This document shows, in pieces, positions 47,462 to 54,389 of a DNA stretch of 64,000 bases; positions within the stretch are counted from its first letter, which is position 1, and each line of letters opens with the position of its first letter. A program made the position numbers and the translations under genes. The stretch is taken from positions 221,994 to 285,993 of the forward strand of contig NZ_BMEM01000004.1 of the NCBI RefSeq assembly GCF_014636495.1, in the 5' to 3' direction. Under the pieces are notes generated by a model that was not told the DNA's origin, made no database searches, and worked only from the letters and a program-made list of their open reading frames with translations. This stretch comes from Ornithinimicrobium tianjinense. Lineage in GTDB: Bacteria; Actinomycetota; Actinomycetes; Actinomycetales; Dermatophilaceae.

Positions 47462-48685
47462 ATGACGTCACGCACCTCCCGCGCAGCTGCCGCCCTGTCC
47501 CTCGTCGCGCTCGGGCTGGGCGCCCTCGGCACCGGCCTGCCGGCCCAGGCGGCCCCGGCCGATCCGGCGCGGCCCGACCACGACCTGCGGGTCGCCACCT
47601 TCAACGCCTCGCTGAACCGTTTCAACGCCGGTGACCTGGCCCGCGACCTCAGCACGGGTGACAACGTCCAGGCGCAGAACGTCGCCGAGTCGATCCAGCG
47701 CGCCCGTCCCGACGTCGTGCTGATCAACGAGTTCGACTACGCCGAGGGCAACGAGCTGCTCTTCCGCGACAGCTACCTGGCGGTCGGCCAGCGCGGCGCC
47801 GAGGGCATCGACTACCCCTACGTCTACTTCGCCCCGGTGAACACGGGCGTGCCGAGCGGCTTCGACCTCAACAACGACGGTCGGGTCGGCGGGCCGGACG
47901 ACGGCTGGGGCTTCGGCTTCTTCCCGGGGCAGTACGGCATGGTCGTCTACTCCCGCTACCCCATCGACGCCGACGCGGTCCGCACCTTCCAGCACTTCCG
48001 CTGGGCCGACATGCCGGGCAACGCGATCCCCGAGGGGTGGTACTCCGAGGACGAGCTGGCGCAGTTCCCGCTGTCGAGCAAGTCGCACTGGGACGTGCCG
48101 GTCGATGTGGGCGGCAAGGTCGTCCACGTGCTCGCCGCGCACCCCACCCCGCCCACCTTCGACGGGGCGGAGGACCGCAACGGTCGGCGCAACCACGACG
48201 AGATCCGCTTCTGGGCGGACTACGTCGGCTCGCCGAAGGACGGCGCCTACATCTACGACGACCAGGGCGGCACGGGTGGCCTCAAGCCGGGCGAGCGCTT
48301 CGTCGTCGTCGGCGACTACAACGCCGACCCCGTCGACGGTGACTCGCTCGACGGCGCGATCCACCAGCTGCTCGACCACCCGCGGGTCAACACCTCGGTG
48401 ACCCCGGCGAGCGCGGGCGCGGTGGAGCAGGCGGCCCTGCAGGGTGGCGCCAACCTGGCCCACGAGGGTGACCCGGCGTTCGACACCGCCGACTTCGCCG
48501 ACGGCGCCCCGGGCAACCTGCGCGTCGACTACGTCCTGCCGAGCACCTCGCTGCGGATCCGGGACGCAGGCGTCTTCTGGCCGACCTCGGACGACCCGCT
48601 GTTCCGCCTGGTGGGCACCTACCCCTTCCCGACGAGCGACCACCGGCTTGTCTGGGCGGACCTCACCCTGCCGCACCACGGCTGA
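47462..48685 (+). CDS. Secreted endonuclease/exonuclease/phosphatase-family protein
   Basis: A 407-residue EEP-fold hydrolase. A signal peptide (1-31, ending PAQAAPAD) predicts export. Active-site blocks: VATFNASLNRF, VLINEFDY (metal Glu), GDYNADP (Asp/Asn) and SDHRLVWADL (Asp/His). It is a predicted extracellular metal-dependent phosphoesterase; whether it cuts DNA or another phosphodiester is not clear. TAAGTT lies 8 nt before the ATG. Confidence 0.9.
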   Translation: MTSRTSRAAAALSLVALGLGALGTGLPAQAAPADPARPDHDLRVATFNASLNRFNAGDLARDLSTGDNVQAQNVAESIQRARPDVVLINEFDYAEGNELLFRDSYLAVGQRGAEGIDYPYVYFAPVNTGVPSGFDLNNDGRVGGPDDGWGFGFFPGQYGMVVYSRYPIDADAVRTFQHFRWADMPGNAIPEGWYSEDELAQFPLSSKSHWDVPVDVGGKVVHVLAAHPTPPTFDGAEDRNGRRNHDEIRFWADYVGSPKDGAYIYDDQGGTGGLKPGERFVVVGDYNADPVDGDSLDGAIHQLLDHPRVNTSVTPASAGAVEQAALQGGANLAHEGDPAFDTADFADGAPGNLRVDYVLPSTSLRIRDAGVFWPTSDDPLFRLVGTYPFPTSDHRLVWADLTLPHHG

Positions 48686-48729
48686 TCGTCACCGCGGCTG
48701 CTCGTCACCGCGGCTGCTCGTCAAGGTCG

Positions 48730-48767
48730 GGCTACCTGCCCGGAGCGTGCCCTCCGGGCAGGTAGCC
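48730..48767 (+). terminator. Hairpin terminator after the EEP gene
   Basis: A 16-bp perfect stem: GGCTACCTGCCCGGAG (48730-48745) with 48752-48767, 6-nt loop, then TTGC. It separates the hydrolase gene from tRNA-Lys. Just upstream, a 16-bp tandem repeat TCGTCACCGCGGCTGC occupies 48686-48717. Confidence 0.75.
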
Positions 48768-48795
48768 TTGCGGGGTCCCGGCCTGGTCCGAGGAC

Positions 48796-48868
48796 GGGCC
48801 TCTAGCTCAATGGGCAGAGCTGCGGACTTTTAATCCGTAGGTTGTGGGTTCGAGTCCCACGGGGCCCA
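48796..48868 (+). tRNA. tRNA-Lys (anticodon UUU)
   Basis: A full cloverleaf of 73 nt. The acceptor stem is GGGCCTC with GGGGCCC, the anticodon loop CTTTTAA (anticodon TTT) on stem GCGGA/TCCGT, and the T-arm GTGGGTTCGAGTCCCAC. The discriminator is A. CCA is not fully encoded (CCG follows). Confidence 0.97.
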
Positions 48869-48887
48869 CCGTGTTTCACGCTCGTGA

Positions 48888-48980
48888 GAGGCTGCGCAGC
48901 CTCGCGCACGGGGCCCACCACTTCACGAGGGAAGCGGCTCTGAGAGACGGTCATGACCGGCGCGAGGAACCGCTTCCCTC
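48888..48980 (+). repeat. Nested palindromes behind tRNA-Lys
   Basis: A perfect palindrome GAGGCTGCGCAGCCTC (48888-48903) is followed by a large hairpin, GAGGGAAGCGG (48927-48937) with CCGCTTCCCTC (48970-48980), whose loop holds CGGTCATGACCG (48948-48959). Between them the tRNA 3' end CACGGGGCCCACC (48858-48870) recurs at 48907-48919. The structures probably terminate the tRNA transcript. Confidence 0.7.
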
Positions 48981-49054
48981 TTGAGGTGCTCGCTCAGCGG
49001 CCTCCCGTCGCCTCCTGCGTGAGCGAGCCCGCCGCCGACACCCCTCAAGGCCTG

Positions 49055-49522
49055 CTACCTGTGCAGCTCGGCTGACCGGCCCACGATCTCCAGCCCGCGG
49101 GGCCAGGCCCAGGCCGAGCGCAGGATGAAGGCGAGGACGATGAGCTCCAGCGCCACACCGAGCAGGTAGTAGAGGAACCACGGCTCCCCTGCCTCCCCTG
49201 CGGCGTTGAACGCCGCGAAAGGCACCTGGAGCGAGGCCACGACGAGATTCAGGATGCGGTTGACCTTCGCGGGCAGCGCCGTCGACAGCAGGATCATCAG
49301 GATCGGGACGGCCAGCAGGGCCAGGGCGGTCATCGCCCACGTCGGGGTGATGTCGAACTCCCAGACGATGCCGGCCAGGATGTCGTCGATGACGCCGGGC
49401 TTGTAGAAGCCCAGGATGTCGACGTAGACGTAGAGGAACATGAAGCTCGTCCAGGCCGCGGCGAGCTGGGCCTGCACCGGCATGCGCAGGTCCTCGAGCG
49501 TGGTGGTGGGTGGGGTTGTCAT
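49055..49522 (-). CDS. DUF6326-like four-helix membrane protein
   Basis: A 155-residue protein with four transmembrane helices (about 19-40, 58-85, 92-112, 118-138). TLEDLRMPVQAQLAAAWTSFMFLYVYVDILGFYKPG (in pieces) fits the DUF6326 family. Function unknown. A GGAG site precedes the ATG at 49522. Divergent from a NarL-type two-component pair, which may regulate it (inference). Confidence 0.8.
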   Translation of the reverse strand: MTTPPTTTLEDLRMPVQAQLAAAWTSFMFLYVYVDILGFYKPGVIDDILAGIVWEFDITPTWAMTALALLAVPILMILLSTALPAKVNRILNLVVASLQVPFAAFNAAGEAGEPWFLYYLLGVALELIVLAFILRSAWAWPRGLEIVGRSAELHR

Positions 49523-49672
49523 CGGTGGCTCCGTCGTCGTGGTGCGGATGGGTGGCTCCACCCTCGTCGAGCACCGGCGGTCGGCACATCGGCCCGCAGG
49601 TCGGAGTCGACCCGGCCGAAGAGCCGGTCCCGTCTCGTGCTTTCGGCTGATCCGCACCGGGCCGCGCCTCTC

Positions 49673-49678
49673 TACGCT
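49673..49678 (+). promoter_or_regulatory. -10 box of leaderless histidine kinase gene
   Basis: TACGCT, 6 nt before the GTG at 49685; it fixes the start inside a longer open frame. Confidence 0.5.
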
Positions 49679-49684
49679 GAGGCG

Positions 49685-50830
49685 GTGACCACTCCGCTGC
49701 GGGCCGTGCTGGACGAACCCCGGCCGTCGGCGCCACCCGTCCGGGTATGGCGTGACTGGGCCCTGGTGACGGTCGTGGCGGTCTGCGTGGTGCTGGAGAG
49801 CGTCGCGCGCCCCGACATGCCGTTCCCCGCCTTCTCCGTGGTGCTGACGGTGGGTCTGGCGCTGCTCCTGCCCTGGCGTCGAACCCACCCGCTGGCGGTG
49901 GTAGCGGCGGTCTTCGGCGTGCTGGCGGTCGTGGACGTCGCCCTGATCGCGGCCGGCGCTCCGGCGCTCGACATCGCCTCGATGCTCTGGTTCATGGTGC
50001 TCCCCTACTCCCTGTACCGATGGGGCTCCGGGCGGGAGGCGCTGGTGGGTACGGCGGTCATCCTCGTCCCGGCCGCCCTGTCGCTCTACGTCGGCTGGGG
50101 CGGGCTGACCGAGGCGGTGGGCGGGATCGCCGTCCTGATCGCCGCCTGTGCCCTGGGCCTGGCCGTCCGTTCCCGGCACGGCGCCCAGGAGCGAAGGCTG
50201 GACACCGTGAAGGCGGAGGAACGGGTCCGCCTGGCGCGCGAGCTCCACGACACGGTCGCCCACCACGTCTCCGGCATCGTCATCCAGGCGCAGGCCGGAC
50301 GTGCCGTCGCCACGACCTCGCCCGAGCGTGCCACCGAGGTGCTGGCGGTCATCGAGGAGGCCGCCTCCCGCACGCTCACGGAGCTGCGCAGCATGGTCGG
50401 CGTCCTGCGAGCGGCGGACGACGCCTGCCTCTCCCCGCAGGCCGGCGTGGCCGACCTCCCGCAGCTGGCGGGCCGGTCCTCAGGCGGGCCAGAGGTCGAC
50501 GTCGGGCTGTCGGGCCAGCTGGACGGCCTCACCCCTGCGGTCGACGCGGCGCTCTACCGCCTGGCTCAGGAGTCCGTCACGAACGCCCGGCGGCACGCCC
50601 GCCACGCGACCCGTGTCACCGTGCGCGTCGTCGGTGAGGCGGAACGGGTCCGGCTGACCGTGGTCGACGACGGTGTCCCCGGCCCCGCCGCCGGCCACGC
50701 GGAAGGCTTCGGTCTGGTCGGTATGCGGGAGCGCGCCACGCTCCTCGGCGGCACGTTCCGGGCCGGACCGGGCCCGGACGGTGGCTGGCTCGTCGAGGCC
50801 GTGCTGCCCCAGGACGGAGGCACGCGATGA
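49685..50830 (+). CDS. NarL-type sensor histidine kinase
   Basis: A 381-residue kinase. Four or five N-terminal transmembrane helices (25-160) with little extracellular loop suggest sensing within the membrane. The HisKA_3 dimerisation domain has the phosphoacceptor H188 in ARELHDTVAHHVSG; the ATPase domain follows (VTNARRHARHA, DDGVPG, GFGLVGMRERA). Overlaps its response regulator by 4 bp (ATGA). Signal unknown. Confidence 0.93.
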   Translation: MTTPLRAVLDEPRPSAPPVRVWRDWALVTVVAVCVVLESVARPDMPFPAFSVVLTVGLALLLPWRRTHPLAVVAAVFGVLAVVDVALIAAGAPALDIASMLWFMVLPYSLYRWGSGREALVGTAVILVPAALSLYVGWGGLTEAVGGIAVLIAACALGLAVRSRHGAQERRLDTVKAEERVRLARELHDTVAHHVSGIVIQAQAGRAVATTSPERATEVLAVIEEAASRTLTELRSMVGVLRAADDACLSPQAGVADLPQLAGRSSGGPEVDVGLSGQLDGLTPAVDAALYRLAQESVTNARRHARHATRVTVRVVGEAERVRLTVVDDGVPGPAAGHAEGFGLVGMRERATLLGGTFRAGPGPDGGWLVEAVLPQDGGTR

Positions 50831-51474
50831 GCATCCGCGTGCTGGTCGCCGACGACCAGGACATCGTCCGCACCGGTCTGACGATGCTGCTGGACGCGCA
50901 GCCCGACATCGAGGTCGTCGGCGCCGCCAGGGACGGGCGGCAGGCCGTCGCCCTCGCCCGTGAGCTACGCCCCGACGTCTGCCTCTTCGACATCCGGATG
51001 CCGCTGATGGACGGCATCGAGGCCGCCCGCGTCCTGGCCGGGCCGGACGTCGCCGACCCGCTGCCGGTGGTCGTCATCACCACCTTCGACCTCGACGAGT
51101 ACGTCCACGGGGCCCTGAAGGCGGGCGCCCGGGGGTTCCTGCTCAAGGACGCCGGCCCCGCCCTGCTCACGCAGGCGATCCACGCAGCGGCCGAGGGTGA
51201 TGCCCTCATCGCCCCCAGCGTGACGGTCCGCCTCCTCTCCGCCTTCGCCCGCTCACACGGCGGAGCACCGGCACAGCCGGTCGAGCCGCTCACCTCCCGT
51301 GAGGAGCAGGTGCTCCTCACCGTCGCGCGAGGCCGGACCAACGGCGAGATCGCGGCCGAGCTGCACATCAGCGCGAGCACGGTCAAGACGCACCTGGGCA
51401 GCCTGATGCGCAAGCTCGGCGCGCGCAACCGGGTCGAGCTCGCCATGTGGGCCCACGAGACCGGCAGGACCTGA
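50827..51474 (+). CDS. NarL/FixJ-family response regulator
   Basis: A 215-residue regulator. The receiver has D9/D10, phosphorylation site D55 (CLFDIRMP), Thr in ITTFD and Lys in LLKDAGP. The LuxR helix-turn-helix (about 150-210) reads LTSREEQVLLTVARGRTNGEIAAELHIS (in pieces). Cognate to the kinase just upstream. The divergent DUF6326 gene is a likely target. Confidence 0.95.
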   Translation: MSIRVLVADDQDIVRTGLTMLLDAQPDIEVVGAARDGRQAVALARELRPDVCLFDIRMPLMDGIEAARVLAGPDVADPLPVVVITTFDLDEYVHGALKAGARGFLLKDAGPALLTQAIHAAAEGDALIAPSVTVRLLSAFARSHGGAPAQPVEPLTSREEQVLLTVARGRTNGEIAAELHISASTVKTHLGSLMRKLGARNRVELAMWAHETGRT

Positions 51475-51554
51475 CCGCGGGCCGAGCCGACCACGGGGGC
51501 GGCGACGGCACGCCATACCCTGGCCAGTGCCGACCCCGAGGAGGAGCTGTGTCC

Positions 51555-52778
51555 ATGATCATCACCGACGTCCGGCCGTTCGGCGCCGACCCCGTCGACG
51601 TGCACGTGTCCGAGGGCGTGATCACCCGGATCGCGCCCGCCGGGGGCGCGACGGCCGACCCTGGCGCCGGGGAGCAGCTGGCCGGGGAGGGCCGGCTGGC
51701 CTTCCCCACCTTCGCCGACGTCCACTGTCACCTGGACTCGACGCTGCTCGGCCTGCCGTTCCGCCCGCACACCGGCGGACCGGGCGTGTGGACCATGATG
51801 ATGAACGACCGCCAGCACTGGCGCGAGCCCGAGTGGCCGATCGCGCAGCGCACGACGCACACGCTGGGGATGATGGTCGCCCGCGGCACGACGGTCGTGC
51901 GCAGCTACGCCCAGATCGACGCCGACTGCCGGCTCGAGCGCTTCGAGGCCGTGCTGTCGGCGAAGGAGGCCTTCGCCGGCCGGGCCGAGGTGGAGATCAT
52001 CGCCTTCCCGCAGGCCGGCCTGTTCCGTGAGCCGGGCGTGGTCCCGCTGCTGGACGAGGCGCTGAGCACCGGCGCCGCCACCGTCGGCGGCATCGACCCG
52101 TGCTCGCTGGACGGCGACCCGGCCCGCCACCTGGACACCGTCTTCGAGCTGGCCGAGAAGCACGGCGCCACGGTCGACATCCACCTCCACGAGCCGGCCG
52201 CCATGGGCGCCTTCAGCGCGCGGCTCATCCTCGACCGCACCCGCGCACTGTCGATGCAGGGCAGGGTCACCATCTCCCACGGCTTCTTCCTCGCCCAGCT
52301 GGAGGAGCCGGCGCGCCGGGAGATGATCGCCGAGCTGGCCGAGCTCGACGTGTCGATGGCCACCGTCGCGCCCGCGACCTCGCCGCTGCCGTTGCGCGAG
52401 CTGCTCGAGGCGGGCGTGCGCGTGGGCCTGGGCGAGGACGGGCAGCGCGACTACTGGTCCCCCAACGGCAACGCGGACATGCTCTTCCGCACCTGGCAGC
52501 TGGCGTTCACCCAGGGCTTCCGCGCCGACGCGCAGGTCGAGACCGCGCTGGCCGTGGCGACCGCGGGCGGGCGCTCGGTCCTCGACCCGGCCCTCGACCG
52601 GGTCCGCGAGGGCGAGGCGCCGCAGCTGCGGGTGGGCGACCGCGCCGACCTGGTGCTGCTGCCCGGGGAGACGCCCACGGCGCTGGTCCTCGACCGCACG
52701 TTCGGCGACTGCCTGCCCGGCCGCACCGTGCTGCACGCCGGCCGGGTCGTGGCCCAGGACGGGGAGCTGACGCGCTAG
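51555..52778 (+). CDS. Cytosine-deaminase-like amidohydrolase
   Basis: A 407-residue metal-dependent amidohydrolase of the cytosine deaminase/CodA group. Metal ligands: HCHLDST (HxH), IHLHE with catalytic Glu, SHGFFL, and Asp in LGEDGQRDYWSPNG (the usual aspartate position). It would deaminate cytosine, isocytosine or a related heterocycle. GGAG lies 8 nt before the ATG at 51555; a GTG two codons upstream is too close to that site. The NCS1 permease at 45905-47374 might supply the substrate (inference). Confidence 0.88.
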   Translation: MIITDVRPFGADPVDVHVSEGVITRIAPAGGATADPGAGEQLAGEGRLAFPTFADVHCHLDSTLLGLPFRPHTGGPGVWTMMMNDRQHWREPEWPIAQRTTHTLGMMVARGTTVVRSYAQIDADCRLERFEAVLSAKEAFAGRAEVEIIAFPQAGLFREPGVVPLLDEALSTGAATVGGIDPCSLDGDPARHLDTVFELAEKHGATVDIHLHEPAAMGAFSARLILDRTRALSMQGRVTISHGFFLAQLEEPARREMIAELAELDVSMATVAPATSPLPLRELLEAGVRVGLGEDGQRDYWSPNGNADMLFRTWQLAFTQGFRADAQVETALAVATAGGRSVLDPALDRVREGEAPQLRVGDRADLVLLPGETPTALVLDRTFGDCLPGRTVLHAGRVVAQDGELTR

Positions 52779-52799
52779 CCGTCCTCCCCGGAGCCGGCC

Positions 52800-53261
52800 T
52801 CAGTCGGCGACGCGCTCGAGCACGCGGTCCAGGACCCGGCCGAGGACCACCTTCTCGTCCTCGGTGGCCCCGTCCAGGAACAGCGCCCGCACCGCGCGGA
52901 CGTGGTCGGGGGCCGCCTGCTCGAGCGCCGCCATACCGGCCTCGGTCAGCGCGACGAACGAGCCGCGACCGTCCTCCTTGCAGTCCTGCTTGTCAACCAG
53001 GCCGCGGGCTGACATCCGCCGCAGGTGGTGGGACAGGCGCGAGCGCTCCCAGTGCATCTGCTCCGCCAGGGCGGAGATGCGCAGCCGGTGCTCGGGCGAC
53101 TCGGACAGCCGCACCAGGGTCTCGAAGTCCTGCATCGACAGGTCGCTCGTCTGACCGAGGGCTCGCCCCAGGGCCGCCGGGAGCTCGGTCTCCACGCGCA
53201 GCCAGCGCCGCCAGAGATGCATCTCCTGCTCGTCCAGCCACGGGATGTCGGAGTCGGTCAT
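52800..53261 (-). CDS. MarR-family transcriptional regulator
   Basis: A 153-residue winged-helix repressor: DIPWLDEQEMHLWRRWLRVE start, HTH RISALAEQMHWERSRLSHHLRRM and wing KQDCKEDGRGSFVALTEAG. It is divergent from the YceI-like gene, with a 124-bp gap holding a spaced inverted repeat that is its probable operator. Ligand unknown. Confidence 0.92.
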   Translation of the reverse strand: MTDSDIPWLDEQEMHLWRRWLRVETELPAALGRALGQTSDLSMQDFETLVRLSESPEHRLRISALAEQMHWERSRLSHHLRRMSARGLVDKQDCKEDGRGSFVALTEAGMAALEQAAPDHVRAVRALFLDGATEDEKVVLGRVLDRVLERVAD

Positions 53262-53281
53262 GGGCCCAGTCTATCACTTAC

Positions 53282-53324
53282 TTGACACGTCATTCAGATC
53301 GGCGTACGTTAGATGACGGTTCAA
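53282..53324 (+). promoter_or_regulatory. Strong promoter of the YceI-like gene inside a spaced inverted repeat
   Basis: TTGACA (53282-53287), 17-nt spacer, TACGTT (53305-53310): a near-consensus housekeeping promoter. TTGACACGTCAT (53282-53293) and ATGACGGTTCAA (53313-53324) are complementary at 10 of 12 positions and bracket it, so a bound MarR dimer pair would cover both the -35 and the start point. Confidence 0.65.
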
Positions 53325-53331
53325 CAACCAC

Positions 53332-53357
53332 ATGTCTCAACCAGATGTCTCAACCAG
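53332..53357 (+). repeat. 13-bp tandem direct repeat in the YceI leader
   Basis: ATGTCTCAACCAG occurs twice in a row (53332-53344, 53345-53357) in the untranslated leader. Both copies contain an ATG; the first is in frame with the YceI gene but lacks a ribosome site. Confidence 0.6.
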
Positions 53358-53385
53358 ACTCACGTCACCAGCAAAGGACCCCCGC

Positions 53386-53928
53386 ATGTCGCTCAACGAG
53401 CTCAACGGCACCTACACCATCGACCCGGCCCACTCGCGCATCGGCTTCTCGGCCCGTCACGCGATGGTCACCCGCGTCCGTGGCTCCTTCGACGAGGTCT
53501 CCGGCACCGCCACCACCGGCCCGAACCTCCAGGACGCCGCGATCGACGTGACCCTCCAGGTCGCCAGCGTGACCACCCGCCAGGCCGACCGCGACGCGCA
53601 CCTGCGCTCCGGCGACTTCTTCGACGCGGAGACCTACCCGACCATCACCTTCCGCTCGACCGACGTCAAGGCTGTGGACGCCGACACCCTCCGCGTCACC
53701 GGCGACCTGACCATCAAGGACGTCACCAAGCCGGTGACCGTCGACTTCGAGTACGCCGGCGCCGCCCAGGACCCGTTCGGCAACACCCGCATCGGCTTCG
53801 AGGGCTCCACCACGGTCAACCGCAAGGACTTCGGCCTGACCTGGAACGCCGCGCTGGAGACCGGTGGCGTGCTCGTCTCCGAGAAGATCAACCTGGAGTT
53901 CGAGGTCTCGGCGATCAAGTCCGCCTGA
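53386..53928 (+). CDS. YceI-family protein
   Basis: A 180-residue YceI-like lipocalin-fold protein without a signal peptide. GTYTIDPAHSRIGFSARHAMVTRVRGSF (in pieces) and TVNRKDFGLTWNAALETGG are characteristic. YceI proteins bind polyisoprenoid-type lipids; the cellular role here is unknown. The ATG at 53386 has AAAGGA upstream; an in-frame ATG 18 codons earlier is in the repeated leader. Probably repressed by the divergent MarR protein. Confidence 0.92.
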   Translation: MSLNELNGTYTIDPAHSRIGFSARHAMVTRVRGSFDEVSGTATTGPNLQDAAIDVTLQVASVTTRQADRDAHLRSGDFFDAETYPTITFRSTDVKAVDADTLRVTGDLTIKDVTKPVTVDFEYAGAAQDPFGNTRIGFEGSTTVNRKDFGLTWNAALETGGVLVSEKINLEFEVSAIKSA

Positions 53929-53975
53929 GCTCCCACCGACCGCCCGGGAGGACCGTCCCCCCTGCTCCCGGGCCC

Positions 53976-54012
53976 GCGACGCCCCGCGCTCCTCGTGAGC
54001 GCGGGGCGTCGC
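53976..54012 (+). terminator. Hairpin terminator after the YceI-like gene
   Basis: A 16-bp perfect stem: GCGACGCCCCGCGCTC (53976-53991) with 53997-54012, loop CTCGT. No T-run. Confidence 0.75.
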
Positions 54013-54069
54013 CCTGTGTCCGGCGGCGGGACTGTGGCGCCGCCCCCTCCTGCCGGACAGACTGGAGGT

Positions 54070-54389
54070 ATGCCGTGGAGCTCGGGGCTCGAGGACCGTC
54101 TCGCGCGGGTGGTCTCGCCCCTGGTCACCCGCAGCGTCCCCGTGCGCGGTGTCGAGCGGGGGCCTCTCGGCGGCGTGGCCCGCGTCCGCTGGGCCGACGG
54201 GACGGTGCTGCTCGCGCGCTCGTCGGACCGGGCCGCCCTCACCAGCGTGATGCGGGCCCTGGTCGCCGGCAGCACGTCGTCGCGACCCAGGTGCGGACCT
54301 CACCCGGGGGCGCGCTCGTGACCCTCGCGGGCGAAGGGCGCCGCGCCCCGGTCGAGATCCTCGTCATCGGCCTCGACCAGCCTGACTAG
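54070..54389 (+). pseudogene. Small protein gene with an apparent frameshift
   Basis: Two frames join into a product of about 106 residues: MPWSSGLEDRLARVVSPLVT to MRALVAG, then QHVVATQVRTSPGGALVTLAG to LDQPD. One extra C near 54270 (GGCCAG in place of GGCAG) restores a single frame. I do not recognise the family; it is soluble and beta-rich. CAGACT lies 6 nt before the ATG (leaderless). Its TAG shares CTAG with the convergent pabAB stop. Sequence error or true decay. Confidence 0.6.

Noticed and set aside
48858-48919. Integrated element bounded by tRNA-Lys att repeats
   Set aside because: Only 36 bp lie between the 13-bp repeats and there is no integrase gene. Kept as a possible remnant only.
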